Shown here piece by piece: positions 35,985 through 44,239 of a DNA stretch of 64,000 nt (positions within the stretch are counted from its first letter, which is position 1; the number at the start of each line of letters is the position of its first letter). A program made the translations under genes and the position numbers. The stretch comes from Planctomycetaceae bacterium (GTDB taxonomy: Bacteria; Planctomycetota; Planctomycetia; Planctomycetales; Planctomycetaceae), in NCBI GenBank assembly GCA_021732995.1, contig JAKFWA010000067.1, positions 1-64,000 of the forward strand, given 5' to 3'. Under the pieces are notes generated by a model. The model was not told the origin of the DNA. It saw only the letters and a program-made list of their open reading frames with translations, and searched no databases.

Positions 35985-37019
35985 CTACTCACGCCGCAGC
36001 TCAGGCGGCTGCCAGTCGGGATCGGGCGAGTTCACTCGATTCATCAGGTTCACAATCTCGCGAGTCAGTTCCGGAAGCCCCTTGCCGGTCACTGCTGAGA
36101 GCTTCAGCACTGGAAGCCCAGTTTCAGCAGCCAGCTTGTCAGCGACTTCATCCGCGTTGGGCAGTTCGCACTTGGTGACAACGATCAGTTCAGGCCGAGT
36201 TGCCAGCGTCTCGTTGTAGAGCCGCAGCTCTTCGCGGATCGAATGATAGTTGTGAACCGGGTCGGTCTCGTCCTGCGGTTCTGGCTCCACGAGGTGCAGA
36301 AACACTTTCGTGCGTTCCACGTGCTTCAAGAAGTCGTGCCCCAGCCCAACTCCCGCGTGAGCTCCCTCGATCAGCCCTGGAATGTCCGCGATCACAAACG
36401 CCTGATCGAAGCCCAGGCGGAACATGCCGAGGTTTGGGTACTTCGTCGTGAACGGGTACGACGCAATTTCCGGTGTCGCTCTGGTCAGGCGGCTGAGCAG
36501 AGTAGACTTGCCGGCATTCGGCTTGCCGATGAGACCAACGTCGGCGATCACCTTCAGTTCGAGCCGCACCTTGCGTTCAGTCCCCGGACCACCGCGTTCA
36601 TGCTCGCGCGGAGCCCGGTTCACGGACGACAAGAATCGAAAATTGCCGCGACCGCCCTTGCCGCCACGGACCACCTGCAGACGTTCGCCGTGCTCACTGA
36701 GATCGCGCAGCAGGTTGCCTCGGTCGGCGTCGTAGACCAGTGTGCCGCGCGGGACCATCACGATCACATCCTTGCCGCGAGCCCCGGTCATCCGCTTGCC
36801 CATGCCGTGCTCACCGCGGCCGGCTTCCTGGTGGTTGCAACCGATCAAGTGAGCCAGATTCGTGAGGTTTTCCGTCGCCTCCAGAATGACCTTGCCGCCG
36901 TTACCGCCATCACCGCCATCCGGCCCGCCGCGCGGTACGTGAGCCTCCTTACGAAAGCTCATGCAACCGTTACCGCCATCGCCACCACGGCAGATCAGCG
37001 TGATCTCATCCACAAACAT
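35985..37019 (-). CDS. obgE: Obg family GTPase
   Basis: This 344-residue essential GTPase acts in ribosome large-subunit maturation and stress signalling. The glycine-rich Obg fold is at the N-terminus (RGGDGGNGCMSFRKEAHVPR, GGPDGGDGGNGGKVI). The G domain has G1 GKPNAGKST, switch I PFTTKYPN, G3 DIPGLIEGA, G4 in VVTKCELPN (variant of NKxD) and G5-like SAVTGKG. It lacks the long C-terminal extension of some homologues. GGAG precedes the ATG at 37019. No rpmA/rplU genes are adjacent. Confidence 0.96.
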   Translation of the reverse strand: MFVDEITLICRGGDGGNGCMSFRKEAHVPRGGPDGGDGGNGGKVILEATENLTNLAHLIGCNHQEAGRGEHGMGKRMTGARGKDVIVMVPRGTLVYDADRGNLLRDLSEHGERLQVVRGGKGGRGNFRFLSSVNRAPREHERGGPGTERKVRLELKVIADVGLIGKPNAGKSTLLSRLTRATPEIASYPFTTKYPNLGMFRLGFDQAFVIADIPGLIEGAHAGVGLGHDFLKHVERTKVFLHLVEPEPQDETDPVHNYHSIREELRLYNETLATRPELIVVTKCELPNADEVADKLAAETGLPVLKLSAVTGKGLPELTREIVNLMNRVNSPDPDWQPPELRRE

Positions 37020-37154
37020 GACTCAACACTCCACTCAGCAAATCCGCGAAAAGGGGGCGGAGAATAGCCAAGTTCGACCGCGAAACGTAGGCTCGCGGTT
37101 ACCGAGCGCTGCGGTGCTGAAATTCCACTTCCCAATCGGCGAAACGGAGGCGTT

Positions 37155-38231
37155 ATGCGACTGCTGCCCGCGTGGTTGATGGTGTTGGGCCTGAGTTCCC
37201 TCGTGCAGGCTGCCGACCCCGTGCCTGCGTACCCCGAACATCAGGATTTGAGTTACGTCCTCAAGGCTGACGGACAGAAGCAACCCATCAAGACCACTGC
37301 CGACTGGGAGCAACGTCGCCAGCACATTCTGGCTCACATGCAGACCGTAATGGGGCCGCTGCCGCGTCCGGAAAAGCCCGTGTCGCTGAATGCCCGCGCG
37401 TCGAGCGTCGTCAAACTGGAGAACGGTCTGACGCGCAAGCACGTCATCTACCACACCGACGATGCCGAACGCGAAGTGCGAGCTTACCTCTTCGAACCCG
37501 AACACAAGCCCGACGAGCGACTGCCCGCCATCCTTTGCCTGCATCAGACCACCAGCCCCGGCAAGGCGGAACCCGCCGGACTGGGCGGCAACACCAACCT
37601 GCACTACGCCCTGCACCTGGCTCAACGCGGCTACATCACACTCGCCCCGGATTACCCGTCATTCGGCGAGTACCGCTACGACTTCCCGGCCAACTCGGGC
37701 TACATCAGCGGCTCGATGAAAGCCATCTACGACAACATTCGAGCTGTCGACTTGCTGCAATCTCTGCCCTTCGTGGACGGCGACCGCATCGGCTGCATCG
37801 GCCATTCACTTGGCGGCCACAACACGATGTTCACGGCCGCTTTCGAGCCGCGCATCAAGGTGCTGGTCTCCAACTGCGGCTTCACACGCTTCCACAAATA
37901 CTACGAAGGCAAACTCAAAGGCTGGACGAGCCCGCGCTACATGCCCCTGATCAACGACCGCTACGAAAACAACCCGGACAAAGTCCCGTTCGACTTCCCC
38001 GAAATCGTCGCCGCCTTCGCCCCACGCCCCTTCCTGGCGAGTTCCCCCATCCACGACAGCAATTTTGAAGTCTCCGGAGTCAAAGACACCATCGCCGCCG
38101 CCAAACCCGTCTACCGCCTCTACGGAGCCGAAGACCACTTGCAAGCCAACTACCCCGACTGCGCCCACGATTTTCCAGAACCCGTCCGGAACGTGGCCTA
38201 CGAATTCTTCGATAAGCACTTGAAAAAGTAA
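37155..38231 (+). CDS. secreted alpha/beta hydrolase
   Basis: This 358-residue protein has a Sec signal peptide (LLPAWLMVLGLSSLVQAAD). The alpha/beta-hydrolase core shows PAILCLHQTT (oxyanion strand), the nucleophile elbow GCIGHSLGGHN (Ser in GHSLGG), an acid residue probably in RLYGAEDHLQ and the histidine in CAHDFPEPV. It resembles the acetyl-xylan-esterase/dienelactone-hydrolase-like secreted enzymes frequent in planctomycetes. The substrate is probably an ester of a polysaccharide, but that is inference. CGGAGG precedes the ATG at 37155. A hairpin follows the stop. Confidence 0.85.
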   Translation: MRLLPAWLMVLGLSSLVQAADPVPAYPEHQDLSYVLKADGQKQPIKTTADWEQRRQHILAHMQTVMGPLPRPEKPVSLNARASSVVKLENGLTRKHVIYHTDDAEREVRAYLFEPEHKPDERLPAILCLHQTTSPGKAEPAGLGGNTNLHYALHLAQRGYITLAPDYPSFGEYRYDFPANSGYISGSMKAIYDNIRAVDLLQSLPFVDGDRIGCIGHSLGGHNTMFTAAFEPRIKVLVSNCGFTRFHKYYEGKLKGWTSPRYMPLINDRYENNPDKVPFDFPEIVAAFAPRPFLASSPIHDSNFEVSGVKDTIAAAKPVYRLYGAEDHLQANYPDCAHDFPEPVRNVAYEFFDKHLKK

Positions 38232-38239
38232 GAGTGAAG

Positions 38240-38342
38240 GTTGTGGCCGGTCTCCGACCGAGCCACACAATGACCGCAGGTCTCCCAAACGAAACCCGAG
38301 ACCGCCGGTTCACGAATTGAGGCTCGGTCAGGAGGTCACAAC
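38240..38342 (+). terminator. large imperfect inverted repeat after the hydrolase gene
   Basis: GTTGTGGCCGGTCTCCGACC... (38240-38264) matches the complement of 38321-38342 (GGCTCGGTCAGGAGGTCACA...) imperfectly. A nested GGTCTC/GAGACC hairpin lies between. It starts 9 nt after the hydrolase stop, so it may act in termination, and may also be a repeat element. Confidence 0.5.
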
Positions 38343-38349
38343 GGTGCCC

Positions 38350-38382
38350 TTCTCGTTACCTGATTCTACTTGATAACGAGAA
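38350..38382. repeat. CTCGTTACC-type palindrome, copy 1
   Basis: TTCTCGTTA (38350-38358) is the exact reverse complement of TAACGAGAA (38374-38382). It is related to the elements at 38478-38507 and 39125-39148. Confidence 0.6.
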
Positions 38383-38477
38383 AGGCGACCGAATGAACTT
38401 CCTCTGGCTGCGCTACTCCGGCAGCCCGAATGCGGGCAATTGGAGCTATCCAGCCGCGAGAAACCGCATTCACCCCA

Positions 38478-38507
38478 CTCGTTACCAAGCATGACTTTGG
38501 CAACGAG
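38478..38507. repeat. CTCGTTACC-type palindrome, copy 2, over a start codon
   Basis: CTCGTTACCAAG (38478-38489) pairs with CTTTGGCAACGAG (38495-38507) with minor mismatch. The ATG at 38491, the best start for the SUKH gene, lies in the loop. Confidence 0.65.
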
Positions 38508-39000
38508 AAACTCGAGCGAGGTAGCAGATACGGTGGATACAATCTCGGACCCAATTGACGAATTTAAACGCCAGTTTAGAGCTGCAATTCTGGATGTGGG
38601 AATTGAGCCGTCCGAGATCAAAGGCACCGCGGAAGCCGATATCGCGGCGTTGGAATCGCAATTCAACCAACGATTTCCCGCCGCCTATCGCGCGTGGTTA
38701 CTCACAGCAGGGATGGGTGCCGGTCGCTTATGGAAGGACTACAACTGGACGCTTCTGGATCTGCCCAGAGTACGTGAATCGTATGACTTTTTCTGCAAGT
38801 CGATCAATCGTGAGACCGGACCAACCGAAATCCCAGTGCTGGCCTACATCGGCGAGCAATTCTTGACGATCCCTCAAGGAGACGATCCCAATCCTCCCGT
38901 CAGCAGAATCGGCTATGACGAACCAATTTCTCAGCCCCTTGGAAAATCGTTCTCTCAGCTGGTGCTCGATCTTATCAACTCTTGGCGCGGCATTCGTTAG
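38491..39000 (+). CDS. SMI1/KNR4 (SUKH) family protein
   Basis: This 169-residue protein carries the SUKH signature: IAALESQFNQRFPAAYRAWL followed by LLTAGMGAG, and later PVLAYIGEQFLTIPQGDDPN. In bacteria SUKH proteins are widespread immunity proteins against nuclease and other polymorphic toxins, but no toxin gene is adjacent. The start is uncertain. The ATG at 38491 lies in the loop of a palindrome and has no ribosome-binding site; an in-frame GTG near 38533 is an alternative. The gene is bracketed by three related palindromes, and codon use looks less GC-biased than that of its neighbours, hinting at transfer. Confidence 0.82.
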   Translation: MTLATRNSSEVADTVDTISDPIDEFKRQFRAAILDVGIEPSEIKGTAEADIAALESQFNQRFPAAYRAWLLTAGMGAGRLWKDYNWTLLDLPRVRESYDFFCKSINRETGPTEIPVLAYIGEQFLTIPQGDDPNPPVSRIGYDEPISQPLGKSFSQLVLDLINSWRGIR

Positions 39001-39124
39001 AAACGCAGCCATAAGAGATCGCGCCTGAATGGTCCCGAATTCCGCTTTAGCGCACTCCGCTGGAAGCTCCACTTAACGCAATCATGCCGATCCGACGAAC
39101 AGGAAGCAGAGCTTCCGAATGCGT

Positions 39125-39148
39125 GTTGCCAAGTCGGAGCTTGGTAAC
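39125..39148. repeat. CTCGTTACC-type palindrome, copy 3
   Basis: GTTGCCAAG (39125-39133) pairs with CTTGGTAAC (39140-39148) with one wobble, and GAGAA follows. It lies about 125 nt after the SUKH stop. Confidence 0.6.
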
Positions 39149-39184
39149 GAGAAGAACGGGCACAGGTGTGTTTCTGCATATTCG

Positions 39185-39823
39185 TTAATTCCTAGTTGCG
39201 TAAACAATCACGCCCACAAAATGGGCCATGCTTCCTGCCACGACGAGTGCGTGCCAGAGTGCATGGAAGTAGCGGACCCGCCGGTCCAGAGCGAGAAAGA
39301 TCGCGCCGGTCGAATAGAGCGCACCCCCAGTGATAATCCAGAACAGCATGTCAAGCGGCGCGCGACGATGCAGTTCCGGCAGTGCGATGATGGGCAGCCA
39401 ACCCATAATGCCGTAAGGGATCTTCGCGATTCCGGACAAATTACGCTGAAGGATGACGAACACGATTCCGGCGAAAGCGAGCAGCCACATGGCCCACAAC
39501 AGCACCCACCACCAGCCGTGATTCAGAAAGATCACCGCAAACGGGGTGAACGAACCAGCAATCAGCAAGAAGATGCAGGCTTGATCCAGCGTGCGGAACA
39601 TGCGCCGCAGACGCAGATCATGAAAAGTGTGAGACAACGTCGAAGCGGTATACAGCAGAATCAATGTTGCGCAATACACCCCGCAGGCGATGATGGTCCT
39701 GGTGTGATGTCCTGGAATAACCAGCCGCATCAGATAAACCGTGGCCACTAGACTCAGCAGCAGGCCGAATCCATGCGTCAGCAAATTGGCCGTTTCATCA
39801 ACTGGTCGGTTTTCGCTGGTCAT
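39185..39823 (-). CDS. haemolysin III / PAQR family membrane protein
   Basis: This 212-residue protein has seven hydrophobic segments. The family signatures are ANLLTHGFGLLLSLVATVYL at the start, STLSHTF and LDQACIFLLIAGSFTPF in the middle, and FHALWHALVVAGSMAHFVGV at the end. The conserved histidines in THG, SHTF and WHALVVAGSMAH form the metal site of the PAQR/HlyIII superfamily. The cellular role in bacteria is poorly defined. The ATG at 39823 is preferred over one at 39853 since homology begins with NRPVDETANLLTHG. Confidence 0.92.
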   Translation of the reverse strand: MTSENRPVDETANLLTHGFGLLLSLVATVYLMRLVIPGHHTRTIIACGVYCATLILLYTASTLSHTFHDLRLRRMFRTLDQACIFLLIAGSFTPFAVIFLNHGWWWVLLWAMWLLAFAGIVFVILQRNLSGIAKIPYGIMGWLPIIALPELHRRAPLDMLFWIITGGALYSTGAIFLALDRRVRYFHALWHALVVAGSMAHFVGVIVYATRN

Positions 39824-39916
39824 GGCCCGACTCACGCAGGGTGGCACAGCCACAGGAAGTTGCCGGACATTCGTCGCGGATCGAAAATGGGAAGGTCAAT
39901 CGCCGCCTGCGTTCAA

Positions 39917-40978
39917 TCATCGCCCGTAGGGTTCGGCACTGTAGAGTACGCACTCCGAAGATATGAACCGGATACTGGCTGACCGTGCGGCGGAAGATCC
40001 AGCTCGATCTGTTCCTGCGATTGTGAGCAACTCACCCGACTTAGCGTCCCAGAGTCGTATCTCGTGATCGCTCTTGATGCCGGGCACCGAGCTGCCGACT
40101 GTTATGATGAAGCGCCGATTGGGGCTGCGGGCGGCGGCCAGGATGCGATCGGTCTCGTGATGCCAAATGACGTGAGCCAGTGGCTCGCCGAATTCTGGTC
40201 CCACTCGAACCATCGAATTCAAGCCATTGATCGGAGTCAGCTTGAGATGAGCTGTCGGAGCACGCAGTTCGTTATTCTTCGCCATCGCCGCCTGCCCGGA
40301 CTTCGTACTACCAAAAATGTCGTACTGCGATCGTCCCAGTAATACCATGCTTGTCTCGCGCGGTGCATCCTTTTTGGGTAGAAACTTGAGCTGCTCCGCA
40401 TTCAGCAGTTCGAGGCTCGCGTTGAATACTCGCTCGCGCTGCTTCTGAAGTCGCTCGTCGGGATCTCCCTCGCCAGTCAGCCAGTCTTCCGTCGCCTGCA
40501 GTAGCAACGCACTCAATTGAGCACGCTGATCGGCAGACAATTTCAATGGGCTAAGGTCTCCCGGCCAGAGCAACGCCGCAAATGAACGCCGTGTTTCGAA
40601 CTTCAATCGTCCAGCAACGGCAACGGGCTTCAAGGCTCCCAGACGGTCAAGTTGCTCAGCCGTCAGCAGTGACTTGAGTTCCGTTTCGATACGCACGCGG
40701 GTCTCGTTGATCGATTTCTCGATGCGTTCCCGTTCGCGAGTCCCTTCAGCGTCCTGACCGCCGAGCGGGTATCCGCTGGCTGCACTTCTCATCGCGGATT
40801 GAAATCCGCGCACCCGCAGCGTCACCCGCGCGCGTTGCTCGTCGGTCAGTTTGACTTCGTCGGCCACCCAGGGCCGGACCAGAGACAAATAAGATTCGTC
40901 GGCGCTCGCGGTCCCGCATAGCAGCCAGTAGCCCGCTAGATAGCTCCACAACCGAAGCCGGACAATAAGCCGAAACAT
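39917..40978 (-). CDS. secreted hypothetical protein with WD40-like C-terminus
   Basis: This 353-residue protein has a signal peptide (SYLAGYWLLCGTASAD). The next ~170 residues are helical and charged, with two copies of an LTxEQRAR / LSADQRAQL motif typical of planctomycete secreted helical proteins. Near the C-terminus one WD40/beta-propeller-like blade is visible (RILAAARSPNRRFIITVGSS, then EIRLWDAKSGELL). One blade cannot fold into a propeller alone, so the protein may be truncated or the resemblance partial. GGGAGGAG precedes the ATG at 40978. The function is unknown. Confidence 0.7.
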   Translation of the reverse strand: MFRLIVRLRLWSYLAGYWLLCGTASADESYLSLVRPWVADEVKLTDEQRARVTLRVRGFQSAMRSAASGYPLGGQDAEGTRERERIEKSINETRVRIETELKSLLTAEQLDRLGALKPVAVAGRLKFETRRSFAALLWPGDLSPLKLSADQRAQLSALLLQATEDWLTGEGDPDERLQKQRERVFNASLELLNAEQLKFLPKKDAPRETSMVLLGRSQYDIFGSTKSGQAAMAKNNELRAPTAHLKLTPINGLNSMVRVGPEFGEPLAHVIWHHETDRILAAARSPNRRFIITVGSSVPGIKSDHEIRLWDAKSGELLTIAGTDRAGSSAARSASIRFISSECVLYSAEPYGR

Positions 40979-41194
40979 CTGCTGCTCCTCCCAGTTGAAA
41001 CGCTCGCGGGGTCGCGACTAACGGGTCAGCCGTTCGATCAACGACTTTCCCACGATGAATCTCAGATCGATCGTAAACTCCGGCCAACGATGTTCGATTC
41101 TCAGGAATGCCTCAAGCCTTCAAGTACGAGTGCCCCGATCGCGTAACAGTTGTGTGACTTCAAGCGCCGCTCACGGCCTCAAGTAAGTTGTGGA

Positions 41195-42322
41195 CTAGTT
41201 CCGAGAATGCTGTCTGATGACGCGCTGTGCTTCATCAGTCAGCTCATCAGGGCGACTGAAGACTCGCCATAGGTTGCTGCGAAACGCGGCCTGGCAGCGG
41301 GCCTCGTCGCAGGGACGGCCCGGCAGATTGCGGATCCAGATGCCGACAATTTTTGAAGGATACTCGCTGGCGACAGCGCCGTAGATCTCGGGATCGAACT
41401 CGCCGGAATCGCCAATCAGCAGAAACTTGCGGTTCGGGCAGCGTTTCAGCAGCGGGTCGATCGAGAGGCGCTTCAGGCTCTTGGTGGATTCAAACATGAC
41501 GGTCACCGAAGAGCGTTTCAGGTCGAAGTCGCGCATGTGAAACGTGCCCAGCGGTAGCTTGGAAGTGGAAAAGTGATCCCGCAGCGGTTCATACAGTTGC
41601 CAGGGACTGGCCGAGACATAGTGAATGGGAACGCTAGCCTGCTCGAACGATTGATACAGCTCGGGCATGCCAGTCACCGTGCGATACTCTCGCAGAAATG
41701 TATTCGCGATGAGCTGTGTTTTATCCAGCACGTTGCTGTCTTTGACGGTATCATCGATGTCTGAAATGACCGACAACCCGCTGTCATTCAGTAATAATAC
41801 TCGCCCAGTGAATTGCCGTGTGTCCTTGCTGGGCATCACAAACCGATACTCTAGCCAGCCTACTGCTTTCTCTGCCTGTTCACGCAATGGCTGAGCTTCC
41901 TCACGCGTCAATCTCAAAGACGTTTTGAAGACACCATCAGCACTGGATGCCGTCAGCTTGTGAGTCTTAACGCCGAGGACGATCGACAGTTCCTTGCCAC
42001 GCTCGTTGTCCGCGATGAACGGCTGCAGCCGAGCCCGCATGAGCCGTTCCGCCTCGCTGCCCTTTTCGACTTCAATCGTACGTTCAATGAGCGACAACAT
42101 CGCCCGCCGCCTGATCGAATCAGTCTCCCGTTCCCGGATCACCCCATGAATCGGCACGATCCAGTTCTCAGCTTCCTGATACCCATACGTCGGAAACGCC
42201 ACAACTTCTTCGTCGCTGGAGATTGGCGACTCGTCGGCCATCGTGGGGGTGGCAATCAGCGAAGTTGCAAGTAGCCATACCAAGAATGCCAAGCGTTGAT
42301 GTTTCTGAACCGGTCGCTTCAT
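41195..42322 (-). CDS. secreted App1/DUF2183-type phosphatase
   Basis: This 375-residue protein has a signal peptide (LAFLVWLLATSLIATPTMAD). The catalytic HAD-like motif ISDIDDTVKDSNV gives the DxDxT signature of the App1 phosphatidate phosphatase domain. Further support comes from VHYVSASPWQLY-like text (IHYVSASPWQLYEPLRDHF), GTFHMRDFDL and FLLIGDSGEFDPEIYG, which match the later HAD motifs. In yeast App1 dephosphorylates phosphatidate; bacterial substrates are unproven. The ATG at 42322 immediately precedes the signal peptide. Confidence 0.9.
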   Translation of the reverse strand: MKRPVQKHQRLAFLVWLLATSLIATPTMADESPISSDEEVVAFPTYGYQEAENWIVPIHGVIRERETDSIRRRAMLSLIERTIEVEKGSEAERLMRARLQPFIADNERGKELSIVLGVKTHKLTASSADGVFKTSLRLTREEAQPLREQAEKAVGWLEYRFVMPSKDTRQFTGRVLLLNDSGLSVISDIDDTVKDSNVLDKTQLIANTFLREYRTVTGMPELYQSFEQASVPIHYVSASPWQLYEPLRDHFSTSKLPLGTFHMRDFDLKRSSVTVMFESTKSLKRLSIDPLLKRCPNRKFLLIGDSGEFDPEIYGAVASEYPSKIVGIWIRNLPGRPCDEARCQAAFRSNLWRVFSRPDELTDEAQRVIRQHSRN

Positions 42323-42535
42323 AGGTCAATGGGCTTTCCAATTGATCGAACTCAAGGCCATATCAACATCGACTGAGTGCGTAGTGATGCCATGCCGTAT
42401 CGAATTGTCAGGTCTTATCATCGCCGAGTCCTAAGGATTCTCCAGCCTCGCGGCTTGCCTGCTGCTAAAGCGTGGATCACGATGTTTGCTCTTTTGGATA
42501 CATCTGTGATTTCCCGCTGAAGTTAAAGCGTACGC

Positions 42536-44239
42536 ATGGCCAAGTACTCGCTCCGCCGCATCTCTGCCAGCGAATTTGTGAAACGATTGAGGCTCGCAGA
42601 ACCGCAGTCTTCCGGGGAAAGGCCTCAGGAAGGCAAACGATACGCATTTTTTCTCGGCGCGGGTTGCTCTCGAACGTCCGGCATTCCGATGGCGGGTGGG
42701 CTAGTTCGCAATTCGGACGCTGAAACTGATTGGTTACGAAGGTACTACGATCTCACTGCTCCTCATGAAGAAGATGACACTCTCGAAAAGTGGGCTAAGC
42801 GAACACTGAGAACATGGAACGGTGATTCTCCCGCATCCTCGTACGGTGAGCTAATTGAACTCCTCTTTCTGACACCAGGTGAACGGCAGCGTGAAATCGA
42901 ACGCCTTTGTAATGGAAGAGTTCCCAATTTCGGCTACACGGTTCTCAGCGGTCTAATGTGCCGGGTCGGGGGACACTTTAGCGTAGTCTTGACGACAAAC
43001 TTTGATGACCTGCTGGCGGAGGCTTTCTTCCGATTTCAATCGGAGCGGCTAATGGTAATCAATCACGATTCGCTTGCCCCATTCATTCGTTCGACGCAGA
43101 CGCGACCTCTGCTAGTGAAATTGCACGGCGATCATCGATTGGCTCCGCGGAACACGGGAAGGGAAACTGAAAAGCTAGATAACTTCGTCGCAGAACGCGT
43201 CACAACTGTGCTGCATGATCGAGGGTTGGTGTTTGTTGGTTACGGAGGTAACGACGAGTCTATTCTGCGGATGCTGGAAGCATTGCCTGAGGAAACGCTT
43301 CCATTTGGCGTTTACTGGGTGAGCATCAATGAACCTCGCGGAATTTTCAGACGATGGCTGGAGCAGCGAGACGCAGTCTGGGTTGAGCATCAAGATTTCG
43401 ATGAGTTGATGCTGCTAATGAAGCAGGAGTTCGATCTCAAGGATCCGACCGATGAACAATTCAAAATGGCAATTGCTCAGTATCGAGAAACACAAGAACG
43501 CTTGCTAGGAACGCCGTCCGAGAAGGGGCCAGACGAATCCGCGATCAATCAGGCAAGATCTTGGATGCTCGCAGCGAACGCTGAGAGCGTCGCACAGGTT
43601 GATTCCAACCTTGCGGAGTCGATGTACCAAGAAGCGATCAGGATCTCTCCCGACCATGCCTCGATACTTGGCAGCTACGCATACTTCCTTACCAGTGTGC
43701 GTCAGAAGCACGATGAGGCAGAGAAATACTTTAAAAGAGCACTGGCCGCTGACCCAAAGCATTCCGGTAATCTTGGAGCCTACGCATTCTTTCTTGGCAA
43801 CGTTCAGAAAAAGCGTCGTGACGCGGAGCGATATTACCGACTGTCTGTCGAGCTCAACCCTAAGAACACTAATTCGCTCGGCAATCTTGCACAATTGTTA
43901 TTTGAAGATGGGCGTCACGAGGAAGGGATGAAGTGCTTGTTGCAGGCGCTGAATGTGATTCGTCCTACTGATAAGCCAGCACTTAGCGTGGAACTGCTGT
44001 TCTATGGTTACGTACATGGTCCTGTTGCCGATCGAAGTGCATACCTTGTGCGACTCAAGAAGCTCCTCGTGCAAGGGGCGCGATCTGAAAAGTGGGACTT
44101 CTCAAGAAACGTAGAACGTGCCACGAAAGTCGACAAGCATCCGGCGCGGAACTGGGTGGCTAAGTTAGCTGCGGTATGCAACGGATCAGCAGAGATAGCG
44201 ACTCTTGACAAGTGGAGAGCATGGCGCGACGCCGTCTGA
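42536..44239 (+). CDS. SIR2-like domain protein with TPR repeats
   Basis: This 567-residue protein has an N-terminal SIR2-like NAD-binding domain: FFLGAGCSRTSGIPMAGG (GAG loop), VVLTTNFDDLLAEAF (TNxD), LLVKLHGDHR (catalytic-type His) and GLVFVGYGGNDESI. About 240 residues of TPR-like helices follow (EAIRISPDHASILGSYAYFL, RALAADPKHSGNLGAYAFFL, RLSVELNPKNTNSLGNLAQL). SIR2-TPR architectures often occur in anti-phage or abortive-infection proteins that deplete NAD+. No partner gene is adjacent, so a defence role is inference. By eye its codon use is noticeably more A/T-rich than that of its neighbours, suggesting transfer. Its last 80 bp are overlapped by the frameshifted Rieske gene. Confidence 0.88.
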   Translation: MAKYSLRRISASEFVKRLRLAEPQSSGERPQEGKRYAFFLGAGCSRTSGIPMAGGLVRNSDAETDWLRRYYDLTAPHEEDDTLEKWAKRTLRTWNGDSPASSYGELIELLFLTPGERQREIERLCNGRVPNFGYTVLSGLMCRVGGHFSVVLTTNFDDLLAEAFFRFQSERLMVINHDSLAPFIRSTQTRPLLVKLHGDHRLAPRNTGRETEKLDNFVAERVTTVLHDRGLVFVGYGGNDESILRMLEALPEETLPFGVYWVSINEPRGIFRRWLEQRDAVWVEHQDFDELMLLMKQEFDLKDPTDEQFKMAIAQYRETQERLLGTPSEKGPDESAINQARSWMLAANAESVAQVDSNLAESMYQEAIRISPDHASILGSYAYFLTSVRQKHDEAEKYFKRALAADPKHSGNLGAYAFFLGNVQKKRRDAERYYRLSVELNPKNTNSLGNLAQLLFEDGRHEEGMKCLLQALNVIRPTDKPALSVELLFYGYVHGPVADRSAYLVRLKKLLVQGARSEKWDFSRNVERATKVDKHPARNWVAKLAAVCNGSAEIATLDKWRAWRDAV

